Notes: generated by a model from the letters alone, not told the origin. 64,000 bases of DNA from Epichloe hybrida (GCA_019022495.1 JAFEKR010000017.1:868001-932000), one strand, 5' to 3'; positions 48,635 through 61,277 are shown, counted from the first letter of the stretch. Numbers and translations: made by a program.

Positions 48635-49344
48635 AAAGCCTAATATAGTTAATCTATATTAAAGAGTAAGCCTTACTACTTAAAGAAGTGTTATATATAT
48701 AGTAAAGAAGGTTATTAGTTAACTAAACACTTAAATAAGGACTAGAAGGAGGCATTTTAACACTTTAAGAATTACTCTTACATAGACTTAATAGCTTCTT
48801 TATATAATATATTTCTAATGTAGTATAAAGGTAACAATAATTCTAAATTAGCTAAAGATAATAATATTAACTAGTACCTAATAGAACTTAGTTTTAGTAA
48901 AGAAAATAATAATAACTAAGTGCCTATAAGCTTCTTTACACATAGGACCACCTATAATAGCTATATAACTAATAAGATTCTTACTAGTAAAGTAATAATT
49001 TATACTCTAGCTAAGAAGGATTTATTTAATCTTTAGGAACTAGATAAGGCATTAAGTATATTTACACTTAAAGGATAATATTTATTTAAAACCTTTAAAG
49101 GCATTATAGCTAACATAAGTGCTACGGGATGTTCATTAGTAAGGTACCCTTAATTCTTAGCTTTATAAAGTGTAATACTAACTATTATACTTAATAAGTT
49201 AGATACTAGGAAGGTAAAGATTAAATTTAGTCCTAGAGAACTAATTAAGGCACTAGGATTAATTAAAGTGCTAACTTTATTTAGAATTATTCTCTTTTAA
49301 GTAATCCCTATAAACACTCCCTTTCTTTTATACCTCAATAATAT
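48635..49344 (+). pseudogene. Copia-3 D2 protease to integrase-start region
   Basis: Continues D2 across copy C. Readings include KEGYQLTKHLNKDQKEAF and FFTHRTTYNSYIT, the latter at the position of a retropepsin, but the D-S/T-G itself is not visible. The reading LYLNN leads up to the Copia-1 LTR and resumes at 50167. Confidence 0.55.
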
Positions 49345-50166
49345 TGTTAAAAATAAGACCTATTTTTAGCCCTTTTCTAGTTAAAAGAACCTTCTTATTA
49401 CTAGCTTGCTTTGCAAGTCTGACAGCTGCACTGCAGCTGTCAACGGTCGCGAAGGCAGCTATCAATGGCTGCGTCGCAGCTGTTAACAGCTACGTCTGAC
49501 TGTGTGGATAACTAATTAGTTAATTGCGTTGTGGCTGCAAGTGTAGCTATAACCACGCCACTAGTAATTAGGTAAGCTAGGGTGACGTAAGCTAGGGTGA
49601 CATAAGCAGGTTACCCTACACATAACTTACCCTATAGCTATCTTTAATAGTGATTTTCTCTTTATCTAGAGGTTATACAAAAGTTTCATATATAGCAAAT
49701 TAAAGCTAGAAGATAAGGCTTTCTCTTTATATAAGGTTATTTTTTTAACTAAAAGTTAGTGTATATAGGTTGCTAGCTAGTATGGTGGTGAGTTGATTTT
49801 TTGGTTTTTACATATAAATGAATTTTACGGAAAATCAAAAGTAGCCTAAAAGACCCCGCTAACGGCCCGGATTCTCTAATATAGTTAGTAAGTCTATAAG
49901 AGAAAGAAAATCTTTTTAACTAGCTAGATAGCTAGTTCTCTTAACTAATAACAGCTGTATTACCCGTATAACATATCCAAAATCAATTCTATTACTCTAT
50001 AAGATATTATAAAAGTAATCTAAATTAAATTCTATTAGTTAATAACTACTATAACCTTCCGTTACGTTACGTTAATGAATTTAACGTTACGGCCCTATCG
50101 GTCCCTGACCGTAGAGCTTGCACCTGTACAGCTGTTGCCAGCTGGCAACCAGCTCCCTACATTTCA
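49345..50166 (+). repeat. Copia-1 solo LTR in D2
   Basis: 822 bp aligning end to end with the Copia-1 LTRs, with no internal sequence attached. It is flanked by a 7-bp direct repeat, ATAATAT. The middle is RIP-mutated (AGACCCCGCTAACGG, TATAGTTAGTAAG) while both ends match the clean family sequence. LTR-LTR recombination of a full element is the usual origin. Confidence 0.92.
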
Positions 50167-50716
50167 ATAATATAACCTACCTAAAGATTAATTTCTATAT
50201 ATTAAAGAACATTTTATAGCAAGGGAATATTAAGGTTTCTATTATACGTAAATAAGGGCATATGTAAATACTTCTTAATAAAGAAGAAAGTATTACTTAG
50301 AGTTATCTTCTAGAAATTAAGCTCTATTAATTATATTAACACTTTAGATACCCTTTAGTTTAATATCTTTATAATTTACTATATAAATCAGGGCATAAGG
50401 TTAAGTTTAAATCTATTAAGAAGCTAACTAAGGTTTGCTAGTAATGCTAATTACACGCGGATAGCCTATATTAATTTAAATTCACTCTTTAGGATAAATA
50501 TGCCTATAATTACGAAATTATTATAAATATTATATATATTAATAGTAACTACCCTATTCTATAAGTTATTAATATAGCTATATTCTTTAATATAGCTAGA
50601 TTTATTAAGGATATCTTTGTAAAGACTATGTGGGAAGCACTTTATCTTTACTAGATTAATATCTATCTAGGCCCCCTAGATTTAATTATTACAGACACTA
50701 GAATAACCTTTAGAGG
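50167..50716 (+). pseudogene. Copia-3 D2 integrase N-terminal and core segment
   Basis: Reading contains LYQLYQHFRYP and VCQQCQLH, consistent with the HHCC zinc finger (His partly Tyr), then FKFTLQDKYAYNYEIIINII as the start of the catalytic core. It ends in TTTAGAGG, the TSD of the hAT-like element, and continues at 52903. Confidence 0.65.
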
Positions 50717-50726
50717 CAGAGCATTG

Positions 50727-50860
50727 TTGTATTGTATTGTATTGTATTTTTTGGCCCTTCGATGTATTGTATTGTATTGTATTGCCCTATGTATTGTATT
50801 GTGTATTGTATTGTATTAAAAATACAATACAATACAATACAATACATACAATACAATGTA
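50727..50860 (+). repeat. Left subterminal TATTG pentamer array with inverted half
   Basis: Runs of TATTG up to about 50817, then AAAAA, then runs of CAATA. The two halves form a long imperfect hairpin. Pentamer arrays also end the element on the right. Confidence 0.85.
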
Positions 50861-51147
50861 TTGTTAGGGAAAAATATAAGTGGGGTATTATATAAATTCA
50901 TTATATAGTAGATTTTTTAAATAATCTAATTATAGTATTCTTATTTTTATATACAATTTAGTTATTTATTTAAAAATCTATTAAGTTTTAGCTTATTTAG
51001 AAAAGTAACCTTATTTAAAATATATAATATCTTAGTAATATTCTTTTATATCTATTTTAAAAAATGATTTTTTCTTAATATATTAAGGGTCTTTTTATTC
51101 TTATATCTATTTTCTATGATTTATTATAATTATTTATTATATAAAAA

Positions 51148-51290
51148 TACATTATAATACAATACAATACAATACATTACAATACATTACAATACAATTC
51201 AATACATTACAATACAATTCAATACATTACAATACAATTCAATACATTACAATACAATTCAATACATTACAATACAATACAATATATTAT
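51148..51290 (+). repeat. ATACA pentamers in a 20-bp higher-order repeat
   Basis: The 20-bp unit AATACATTACAATACAATTC is repeated about four to five times, built from variants of the same pentamer found at the ends. Confidence 0.85.
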
Positions 51291-51951
51291 TAAAAAGGTA
51301 AGGTAGTATATATACTTATTATATAGTAGATTTTTAATATAATCTAAATAAGATATCCTTAAATTTTTATACTATTTAGGTATTTAGTTATAGAATTATA
51401 AAGTTTTAGCTAATTTAGACTATTAAGCTATATATATATATAGGGTAGCTATAAATAGTATTATCTAAACTTAACTTATAGTAATATTTATTCTTTATAT
51501 TTTAAAGGTTATCCTATCTTTCTAGCTTTTTTATAGGATTTACTATGCATTTTAATATAGTATTTTTGCTTTAAATATAATATTTACCCTAAAGAAATAA
51601 TTTATAATTCTAAATAAATAAGATTAAAACTCTAATAAAAATATACTTATATATATAAGGAATTTATTATAAAGAGAAAATTAAGATTTATTTAATAAAT
51701 GCTTCTTTTACTATTAAGCTATTTTATTATAATTATAATAAATTATATTAGCTTTTAACCTTTTTTAAACTAAAAGAAAAGGAAAAAACCTAGGAAAAGC
51801 TTATAAAGAAAAGGTAAAATATTATATAAAGAATAATCATAATATATATACTATTTTTTTAATATTAAGTAAATAAATAAATAAGCTTTAAAAGTAAGTT
51901 TAACTATTTATACTACTTTTAGCTTACTTACTTAGTTATATAGTGTTTCTT

Positions 51952-52335
51952 AAAGTGGGTCTAAAAGTGGGTCTTGTTAAACACTAAAAACCAAGTATAA
52001 TCCCTTTTTATAGTTATATAACTTTAGCTAAGAAGAGGAGGATATATAAAAGTGGGTCTAATAGTGGGTCTTGTTAAACACTAAAAACCAAGTATAATCC
52101 CTTTCTATAGTTATATAACTTTAGCTAAGAAGAGGAGGATATATAAAAGTGGGTCTAAAAGTGGGTCCTATTAGTTATACTATAAACCTAGTATTATCTC
52201 TTTACTTAGTTATATAATTCTAGCTAAAAAGAAATATATATACAAAAGTGGGTCTAAAAGTGGGTCCTATTAGTTATACTATAAATATAATAATCTCTTT
52301 ACTTAGTTATGTAATTTTAGTTAAAAAGAGAGAAA
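51952..52335 (+). repeat. Four ~97-bp tandem repeats with paired GTGGGTC
   Basis: Units start at about 51952, 52048, 52146 and 52245, each opening AAAGTGGGTCTAAAAGTGGGTC. They diverge in the second half. The doubled GTGGGTC contrasts with the surrounding AT sequence. Confidence 0.85.
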
Positions 52336-52620
52336 TATACTAAAGTAAGTCTTATAGTTATATTAGGACTTACTTTCTATTAGTATAAAATTATAAATAG
52401 TATAATATTAAAAACATAAAAAAGAAAGGAATTTTATTTTATTAATATTTTAAAAAACCTTTAAATACTAAATAATTAATAAGTCTAGCTTTTTCTATAG
52501 TAATTTACTTATAAATACTTATATTTATATTATATTAATTTATTACTTATTTATTTTTAATTAAACTTTAACACTAATAATATTTTAAGTTATATAAGTA
52601 ATAGAAGTAATATATATATA

Positions 52621-52740
52621 TAAGCTATTATAAGCTATTATAAGCTATTATAAGCTATTATAAGCTATTATAAGCTATTATAAGCTATTATAAGCTATTA
52701 TAAGCTATTATAAGCTATTATAAGCTATTATAAGCTATTA
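52621..52740 (+). repeat. Decamer satellite (TAAGCTATTA), 12 perfect copies
   Basis: Twelve identical 10-bp units in phase. The same decamer, inverted, forms the satellite in hAT-like element 2, so the array belongs to the family. Confidence 0.97.
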
Positions 52741-52902
52741 TATTAACTATATATACTTATAATTAAGGAATTTACTTAAAACTAAAAAAAAAGAAAAAAA
52801 ATACAAAACAATACAAATAATACATGTATTGTATTGTATTGTAAAATTTTGGATGTATTGTATTGTGTAATGTATTGTATTGTATTGTATTGCAATGCTC
52901 TG

Positions 52903-55473
52903 TTTAGAGGTAAGGAATTTAAGTAGCTTATGTTATTAATAGTAATTAAGATTAAAGATATCCCTATTAAGGCTTACTATAGTATTAGTAAGGTTAAGTA
53001 ATATTATAGGCTACTCTAAAGAGCCTATAATATCATTAGATAAGAATACCTAATAACGCCAAAGCCTATAGTGTTATAAATAGTAGTTAAAGCTATGAAT
53101 AATACCGTAGGATTAAATAGTCTTATACTAATAGTCCTTATTTTTAGCGCGTATCCTTGTATAGTTAAGGAATTACCTCTATTGCTAGATATTATGTAAT
53201 AAGCCCTTATAATCTAACTAGTAATAAAGGAAGTTAAGTATATTTATACCTTATAGAAGGTTAGTAATGCCCTTACTATAAGGAATAGTCCTAATACCTT
53301 TATAACCATTAACCTCCTACTAGGATTACTTATATATATATAGCATAAAGGTAAAGGATAGAGAGAACCTTATAAGCTATTAGCTATAGAAGGCAAAACC
53401 TACACTCTTAAGCTCCCTTAAGGCCCTAAAGCTTTTAAATTAATCTCTATTAGACCTTTTTATAAAGATCCTAATAAAGAGAAACCTCCTAAGAGTGTAG
53501 AGGACTAAGATACCTCCCTATAACCTATAGCTACCCCTCCTATTAATCCCCTAAGGTAAGGACCTAGAAGACCTTAAAAGAACCCTCCTATTATTATATC
53601 TAATATTAATTACGCAGATTAAATAAAAGATAAGACTAATATCTTTCTATTAGCTAAGGAAAGCTCTAATCTTAAGCTTATAATCTAATTACGTAAGGAA
53701 GGAATCATTAAAACCTCTAGTAAACCCTTTAAGCTATTTACTAAAGCTAAAATTAATACTCTAATCAAATAAGGTATGTTCGAATTTATTAAATATAATA
53801 AAAGAGAATATAGTAGAACTTGAATTTTTAATTCCTATATTATTAATAAAGTAAAGGGCAAGATAACGAATCTATATAAGAAGTTAAGGCTTATAATCTA
53901 AGGTTATGGCAATAAGGAGAAGCTAGTAATCCTCATATAGGCCCTAATAATCTAACAAGCTAGCTAGCGATTAATCCTTGTAATAACACTTACGTTATTA
54001 TTACTAGGCCTTATTCTCTAGCTTCGTAATATTATATAGGCCTATATGTAAGCATAAACGCTTCTTAGTTATATAATTATAGCCTAAATCCCTATCTAAA
54101 TCCATTACCTATACCCTATAGGTATAATAATATAAGTAATTAAGCCTTTATATAGTATTACAGAAGCTAGCACCTATTAGTAAGTAATATACTATTATTA
54201 CTATAGAGAAATACTCTAGATAATAACCTTTATATTTAACCTATACTTACTTATAATAATAAAGAAGAACCTAACCTTTATGTATATAAGGATGTAACTA
54301 ATAATATAATTAGACTATTTAACCATAAGTTCTCTTAATAAGAGAAAGATTAATTAAAAGCTACTTCTTTTATTACTAAACTAAAGCAAATCCTTTCTAT
54401 AAGGAACTTACTAACCTTTAATAGTAGTATTATTACTCTTAAGAATAATATAATTACACTAAGGTAAAGAGGCTAGAGTAAAAAGCTTTAATTAATCCCA
54501 CTAACTAATTCAAAACAGGCGTACATAGAATAATAAGCTTAAGGCACGTATATTACCTTAATCTACTAACCTAAAGCCTATTTTAACCTCTTTATTACTA
54601 CATAACACTAAGACCTATTATCCTAAGATATAAAGAACCTAAACTAATAAATTTAATAGCAAATTAATAATCTAAACTAAGGATTAAGGTTTATACTATT
54701 TAATCTTAAGAAAGTAAAGCTTTTTATATTTATAAATAGATTATTTACTAATAACTAAGACCTTACTTCTTAACTAGGCTACGTGCTTATCCTAGCTAGT
54801 GAAGTCTAAAAGGAAGGCACCTTTATAATCTAAGGTAATATTATACACTATAGCTTTACTAAGAGTAAAAGAGTTATAAGAAGTGTGCTTACCTCTAATA
54901 TTTATAGCATAGTTACTAGTGCTAATATAGCTTATGTAATCTTAATAACGCTTAGATTAATTACTTATAGATTAAACCTTCCTATAATTCCTATTATTAT
55001 CTATACTAATTCATACTCTTTATATAAATACCTTATTAAGCTTAGTACTATAAAAAAGAAGCGCCTTATGATTAATATTATAGCCCTTTATTAATCATAC
55101 AAGCGACAAGAGATCTGCGAGATTAGATAGATTAATAGGAATAATAACCTTACTAATACCTTCATAAAGGCATTACTAAACAAGGTATTTAAGAGGTTTA
55201 TTACAAGCAATAAAGCAACTATTAGGATAGAAGGATAGGTTATATAATTATAGCTGTTGTGTTAATCTAATAAGATTGAAGATATTAAGATTAGGCTTAC
55301 TTATTCTTATATAGGCTTATAGATTAAATATTATCTTTTATTACACCCCTTTCCCTTACTCTTTTCTTATAGTATTATCTATAATTATTTAATCTTACTT
55401 ATTCCTTAATTCTTCTTAATTATCTTATTAATATTATATATTAATAGTTATATTAAAAAGAGAGAGTTTCTAG
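52903..55473 (+). pseudogene. Copia-3 D2 integrase end, RT and RNase H (RIP-inactivated)
   Basis: Resumes after the hAT-like element with RGKEFKQLM and AYNIIRQEYLI of the integrase, then a Pro-rich linker near 53.5 kb. The RT palm starts about 53.7 kb (IFNSYIINKVKGK) and RNase H runs about 54.7-55.2 kb (KKRLMINIIALY, EICEIR-stop-INRNNNL). Related throughout to Copia-2, but with distinct LTRs. The open frame at 54885-55094 is a fragment of the true RNase H frame. A purine tract AAAAAGAGAGAG precedes the 3' LTR. Confidence 0.78.
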
Positions 55474-55858
55474 TGTTAGAATAAGTATAATATTAATAAG
55501 GCTACGTGCCTTTAATTAGCTAGGCGCGTTACATCGCGGACTCACATATCTAGCCTAATTGCGCCGCGGTTAGCATTAGTATATGTGGCCTCTTTGCTAA
55601 TAACCCTAATTAAGGCCCCTTTTCCTATAATAAATAGCATACCCTCTTTACTTCTATTTAATCACTCTTTTACTTACTTTAATAAACTAGAATATATAAT
55701 AATTACGTATACTTTAGTTCACCCCGAAAACCCTACGCGTAGGTCACTAGTATCCTGTAGATACTAACAGATAGACTAAAATATATAATGATTACGTATA
55801 CTTTAGTCCACCCCGAAAACCCTACGCGTAGGTCACTAGTATCCTGTAGATACCAACA
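55474..55858 (+). repeat. Copia-3 D2 3' LTR with 89-bp terminal tandem duplication
   Basis: A normal 296-bp LTR (55474-55769) is followed by a second copy of its last 89 bp (55770-55858), differing at a few sites. Only after the second copy comes the TSD CTAGT. The outer unit is RIP-poor (ACCCCGAAAACCCTACGCGT). Confidence 0.9.
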
Positions 55859-56416
55859 CTAGTGCTAATATAGCTTATGTGATCTTAATGACGCTTGGAT
55901 TAATCACTCACAGATTGAACCTTCCTATGATTTCTATTATTATCTATACTAATTTATACTCTCTATATAAATGCCTTATTAAGCTTAGTACTACAAAAGA
56001 GAAGCGCCTTATAATTAACATTATAGCCCTTTATTAATTGTATAAGCAACGAGAGATCTGCGAGATTAGATAGATTAATAGGAATAATAACCTTGCTAAT
56101 GCCTTTACGAAAGCATTGCTAAACAAGGTATTTAAGAGGTTTATTACAAGTAATAAAGTAACTATTAGGATAGAAGGATAGGTTACGTAATTATAGCTCT
56201 TATATTAATCTAATAAGATTAAAGATATTAAGATTAGGCTTACTTATCCTTACATAGGCTTATAGATTAAATGTTATCTTTTATTACGCCCCTTTCCCTT
56301 ACTCTTTTCTTATAGTATTATCCATAATTATTTAATCTTACTTATTCCTTAATTCTTTTTAATTATCTAATTAATATTATATGTTAATAGTTATATTAAA
56401 AAGAGAGAGTTTCTAG
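55859..56416 (+). pseudogene. Copia-3 D1 RNase H end
   Basis: D1 resumes after D2 with the second TSD copy CTAGT and GCTAATATAGC. It is colinear with the end of D2 before its 3' LTR. It covers the RNase H C-terminal half and ends in the purine tract before 56417. Confidence 0.8.
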
Positions 56417-56713
56417 TATTAAAATAAGTATAATATTAATAAGGCTACGCGCCTCTAATTAGCTAGGCGCGTTACATTACGAACCTACATATCTAGCCTA
56501 ATCGCGCTACGGTTAGCATTGGCATCTGTGGCCTCTTTGCTAATAACCCTAATTAAGGCCCCTTTTCCTATAATAAATAGCGTACTCTCTTTGCTTTTAT
56601 TTAATCCCTCTTTTACTTGCTTTAATAGACTAGAATATATAATAATTACGTACACTTTAGTTCACCCTGAAAAACCCTACGCGTAGGTCACTAGTATCCT
56701 GTAGATACTAACA
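56417..56713 (+). repeat. Copia-3 D1 3' LTR
   Basis: 297 bp. It begins TATTAAAATAAG (TG and G changed by RIP) and ends GATACTAACA. AATAC follows, the probable TSD; its ancestral form GATGC is seen in other Copia-2 copies at this site. Confidence 0.85.
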
Positions 56714-59700
56714 AATACCTTTGTTATTACATTCGCTAGATTATTATTCCTATTAATTCACCTTACCTTATAAATCTTATGCCTCTTATACAATTAATAA
56801 AGAGCTATAATATTAATTATTAGTCTTTTCTCATTCATAGTTCCTAGCTTTATAAGGCATTTATATAATAAAAAGGAATTAGTATAGAGAATTATAGGAA
56901 TTCAAGGCATCTTTAATTAGTCCGTAATCTAATAGAGGGTTATAGAAATTGCGTAGGCAATATCTATGCCTTAAACTATGCTATATAATTCAGAGGTAAG
57001 CGCGCTATATATAACTTACTTACTCTTCGTTAAGCTATACGTAATAATATTACCTTTTATAATAAAGGTATTATTATCTTGTATTATCTCATTACTAATT
57101 ATAATAATACATCCGATCTATAAGCTTAAATCCTTATTATTAGTAAGTAATCTATTTATAAACATAAAAAGCTTTACTTCCTTAAGGGTTAAAGGGATAT
57201 ATTATAGTCCTTACTACTAATTCTTAATTTACTATTTAAGGCGCTTATTAAGGCATATAATATTATTAGTAAAGGGTTCCTAGTGTTAAGCTATAATTAA
57301 AAGGTTATAGGAAGCTTCTAGCTAGTATATAGTTATAATATAGCTTCCTTAGGCTTATTATTTTACGTAATTTTGCTTTACTATTAGGGATTAAGAATTA
57401 ACTTCCTTAATCTTCTAACTTTAGCCCTTTTAAGTTAAATTTAGTAAATAATTAATATTCTAGGTTAAGATATAGCTATTAAAAATAAGGGGGTTCCTAG
57501 TAGTTAAATTTTGCTTTTCCTTAGTAGTAAACTTAGCCTTCTAGAGCTTTTTCTTTTCTTTTTAAAAGAAGTTATTATTACTTAGGCCTAATGTATTATT
57601 AGTCTACATTCTAATAATACTAAAGAGGTTTTCATTATTTAGCGCTGTAATTAATAAGTAAGAATTATAGGTTAAAGTTATTATATTAAGATTATCTTTA
57701 TAATAATAGAAGTATAATGCTTACTAGTGGGCTCTAGCCCCTGCGATCCTATAAAGAGGTTTGATTAATTTAATTATAGTCCCTTCTAGAAAGAGATATG
57801 TAATTTACTCTTTGTAATCTTATAATAATTAGCCTTATTAGTATTATGTGCGATTAAGTGTAAGCTTATGTAATATTACGAATCTAAAGGTAAATGCCTT
57901 TTCTTCTTAATAATAAAGTAATAGCTATGATAAGTTATTAGCTTACTTGTTATATTATTAGCGATTGCGTTAAGATAAATTCCTTTCCTTTGTTATTATA
58001 GCCTTATATAATAAGGCGGCATTTCTTGTATAGTAAGGCTATTCCCTTGCCTTTAATCTCTCTAACTATATAAGGATTAAAGATTTTATAACCTCTATGC
58101 TTTACTAGGTTAAACTTAATGAATTTAAATATATTATAAGCTTATAAAGTATTAATTTTAGCTTAATTAAATTATTTAAAGGGCTTTTCTAGGGTTATAA
58201 TCTTCCCTTCTTAGTGAAGTTAAAGGGTAAGGTTCTAATTAGCCTCTTCCTTTACTATAAGGAATACTATACTTAGTATCTCTCTAGCTATAGCCTTTTA
58301 AATAAATACCTTTTCTTAATCTTTATTAATAAGCATATAAAGTTTAACTAGGCTAGTATCTCTCTTAAGATTATAAGCCTTACCTCTCCTTACTTTTATT
58401 CCTTTAGGGTAAGGTAATAAGGCTTTAACTTAATAGCTTCCTTTAAGGGCTACTTAGGCTTTATAAGCCTTTTCTTTAGACTTTTCTTTACTTATAAATT
58501 AAATAGTAAGGGCTTTTCTTAGTCTTCCTTATCTTCTCTTAGCTAGTGCCTATATCTCTTTACTTTCTTTTATTAAAGAGTCTCTTTTAGTAATAGTAGT
58601 TAGTTATGTACTTATTTCTTTCTTTATATTACTAGGCTTTATCTCCTACTACTCTAGTCTCTTTATAATATACTAGTCCTTGTAATAAGGCTTTACTACT
58701 ATAAAGCGGAATTTTACTAGGCTATAAGGCATATTAACTATATAAGTCTCCTTATTAGTAGTAAGTAGCTTATACAGGCTATGCTAGCTACCCTTCTCTC
58801 TTTATATATATATATTAGCCTATAAGGGTAGCTAATATATAGGCACTATATTAGGGCTATTCTAGGCTCTAAGGGTATTATAAACCTACTATAAAGCTAG
58901 ATAATAGTGGACTTTATTAGTAGCCTTATAAATTACTTTAGTATATTAAATAATAAAGATGCTTAGCAGTAACTTATCTATTATTTATAGGTAGGCTCTA
59001 AAGACTAGTATAGTTAAGACTATACTATTAGGGCTTACTAAGTTATTCATAGCCTTAATAGCTATCTAGAGGTATTGTTCTAGCGTGAGATCTGTTCTAA
59101 TTAAGTCTATGATAATATCATAGGCCTAGCGTAAAGGTCCGTGATATCTTTTAACTTTTCTAATGCTATTATAGGCTTTAATTAGCATCTTATTAGTCTT
59201 AATTAATATTAATTAAGTATAGTACTTATATTTAGCAAAAGCAAAGTTATTACTAGTATTATAAACTATCTAATCTAGAGGTCTAAGATAAGTATTAATC
59301 TAATATTCACGGATAGCGTCCTAGATATCTTAAGCCTTTTGCTTCCTTAGGTTAAGAAATTAGGCTACTTAGAATAAGGTTATTAAATTAATAATATAAA
59401 GCACTAGTTAGCCGTTAATCTATATAATATTAACGATAATCTTGTAGTTAAATTTATAGTTATCCTTAATTATGAATTTAAATTAACTAGGGGCCTTACT
59501 ATATATCTAGTAATAGTAGTAAACTTTAGTTAATTTCTTAATTACCTAATGTTTAACTTTATAACTAGCTTATTAAAGGATCTTTATAAGCTATTAAACT
59601 AAAGAATAACTAAGCTAATAATATAATTAATAAATATCTCCTTCTAAGAGGTAAAAGGCAACTATTTCTCTTACCTTTAGTAACTACTAAGAATAACCCT

Positions 59701-61277
59701 ATTATTATACTAGAGGTATAGTCTTATTACCTTAGATAAGTATATTAGTAAGGTTATTAATTTTAACTTATATCTTATTTATATTAGTAATTAAGAAGAG
59801 AAAGGGGGTAGCTACATTAAGAATATAAAATTTAAGCTCTCTAAGTTCTATAAGCATATAAAGGATTTCTCTTATAACTACTAATCTAGCGCTAAATATA
59901 ATAATTTAAGGTTTATAAGGGATTACCTTTAATAAAGGCATTAATCTTAATAAAGCCTTTACTTATACCTCTCCTACACTTAACTTCCCTATAGTGCTAG
60001 TATTAGGTATTATCCCTTTAAAGACCTCTTTAGAGTAATGTTTTTTAAAGATATAATAAATTAAGCCTTTTTTATATTCTTATAGCTTATAAAGCTCTTA
60101 CTTAAGGAATATATGTTAAAAGGCTTAATTATTTAGGGTCATAAGGATATTAGCGTTAGTAATATTATTATTAGTCTATAGTTTAGAGTAGAAGAATTAT
60201 ATAATACTTAGATATGCTATCAATAGTAGTTCCTCTATATGATTATTATTATCTTTAGCCTTTATATACTTTATAAAATATAATTCCTAATCTTAACCTA
60301 AGCCTTTATTAAGCTTATTATTATCCTACCCTTTATAGGAGGTAAGAAATACCTAGAACCTCTTCTCTAAAGGGAGTATATAATATATTTTACTAGCTTA
60401 CTAGTAGTCTTTCTTCTTTTAATATTCTTCAGTAAAGTAATTAAAAGACTAGTAGTTACTCTTACTATATATAAAGTAGTACTTAGTGCTTAGCCTAGGG
60501 CTTTACTTATAATAGCTTCCCTTACTATAGGATTATTATCTATACTAATAATTAGTAAATATAGCTGCTAGAGGGTCTTCTTATTAGTACTAAAGGTATT
60601 AGGAGAACTTCTTATTTAATTTTATAATAGTAATTACTTTATAGAGGTCTTTAGTAAGACTTTTAAAGCCTAGGGAGTGTATGTATTTTACTATTTAATA
60701 TTTAGGCATACTAGCTATAGTATTTAATACCTGCTTATAAAGCTTAATATCTATAGTTTTAGTAGGGTATAGGCCTTTATAGATTCTCTTAAGGGTTAAT
60801 AATATAATCTTAAGGTAATTAAGCTTGCTTTTATTAGGATTTTTTTTAATTATACTCTTTAATGTTATAATACTCTATTTATAGTAATAAAATTACTAGT
60901 TGCTTTTTATCTAAAAATATTAATAAATATAAGTAATTATCTCTTTATAGGAATAGTTATTCCAAAAGAGGTAATGAAGGAAGTATTATTTAGTATTACC
61001 TATTAATATAATAGGGAAAGCTTTTTAATAATATATTTAAGGAAGGTTAATTCTATTACACTTGTTTTTAAAGAGTGTAATCTTTAGCTTTAAGAAGTTA
61101 TATAGCTTCTTACTATAGTGGTTACTATCCTTATATATTTTTGTAAGCTCTAAGATCTTCTTTCTAATCTAATCTTTAGAGGGGAATTACTATAAAGGCA
61201 TAATTTGTTATAGATAATAGTCCACTAGTTGTTATTAATAATAATTACCTAGATAAAGCTATTCATTTAATAGAGAT

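Larger units (their letters stand above)
50717..52902 (+). mobile_element. hAT-like non-autonomous element 1, built of satellite repeats
   Basis: 2186 bp bounded by 10-bp perfect terminal inverted repeats CAGAGCATTG (50717-50726) and CAATGCTCTG (52893-52902). It is flanked by a perfect 8-bp TSD, TTTAGAGG (50709-50716, 52903-52910). An 8-bp TSD with a terminus of the YARNG type is diagnostic of the hAT superfamily. I see no transposase. The interior is mostly simple repeats: ATTGT/ACAAT pentamers at both ends, a 20-bp higher-order form at 51.15-51.29 kb, ~97-bp repeats, and a decamer satellite. It interrupts the D2 integrase, which continues directly afterwards. Confidence 0.85.
31911..55858 (+). 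mobile_element. Copia-3 retrotransposon D2, split by four insertions
   Basis: The 5' LTR (31911-32206) and 3' LTR (55474 on) begin TGTTAGAA. The TSD CTAGT is at 31906-31910 and 55859-55863. The host on both sides is Copia-3 D1, so a family member inserted in a relative. Removing G2, copy C, the Copia-1 solo LTR and the hAT-like element with their TSDs leaves about 6.5 kb. An 89-bp tandem duplication extends the 3' end. Confidence 0.9.

Noticed and set aside
50795..50860. Inverted pentamer runs considered as a telomere or centromere satellite
   Set aside because: Short, within a TSD-bounded mobile element, and not a telomere-like repeat.
50710..50901. 63-codon minus-strand open frame
   Set aside because: Translation of the ATTGT pentamer array.
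52621..52740. Regular 10-bp repeats considered as a CRISPR array
   Set aside because: No unique spacers, pure tandem satellite, and the context is eukaryotic.
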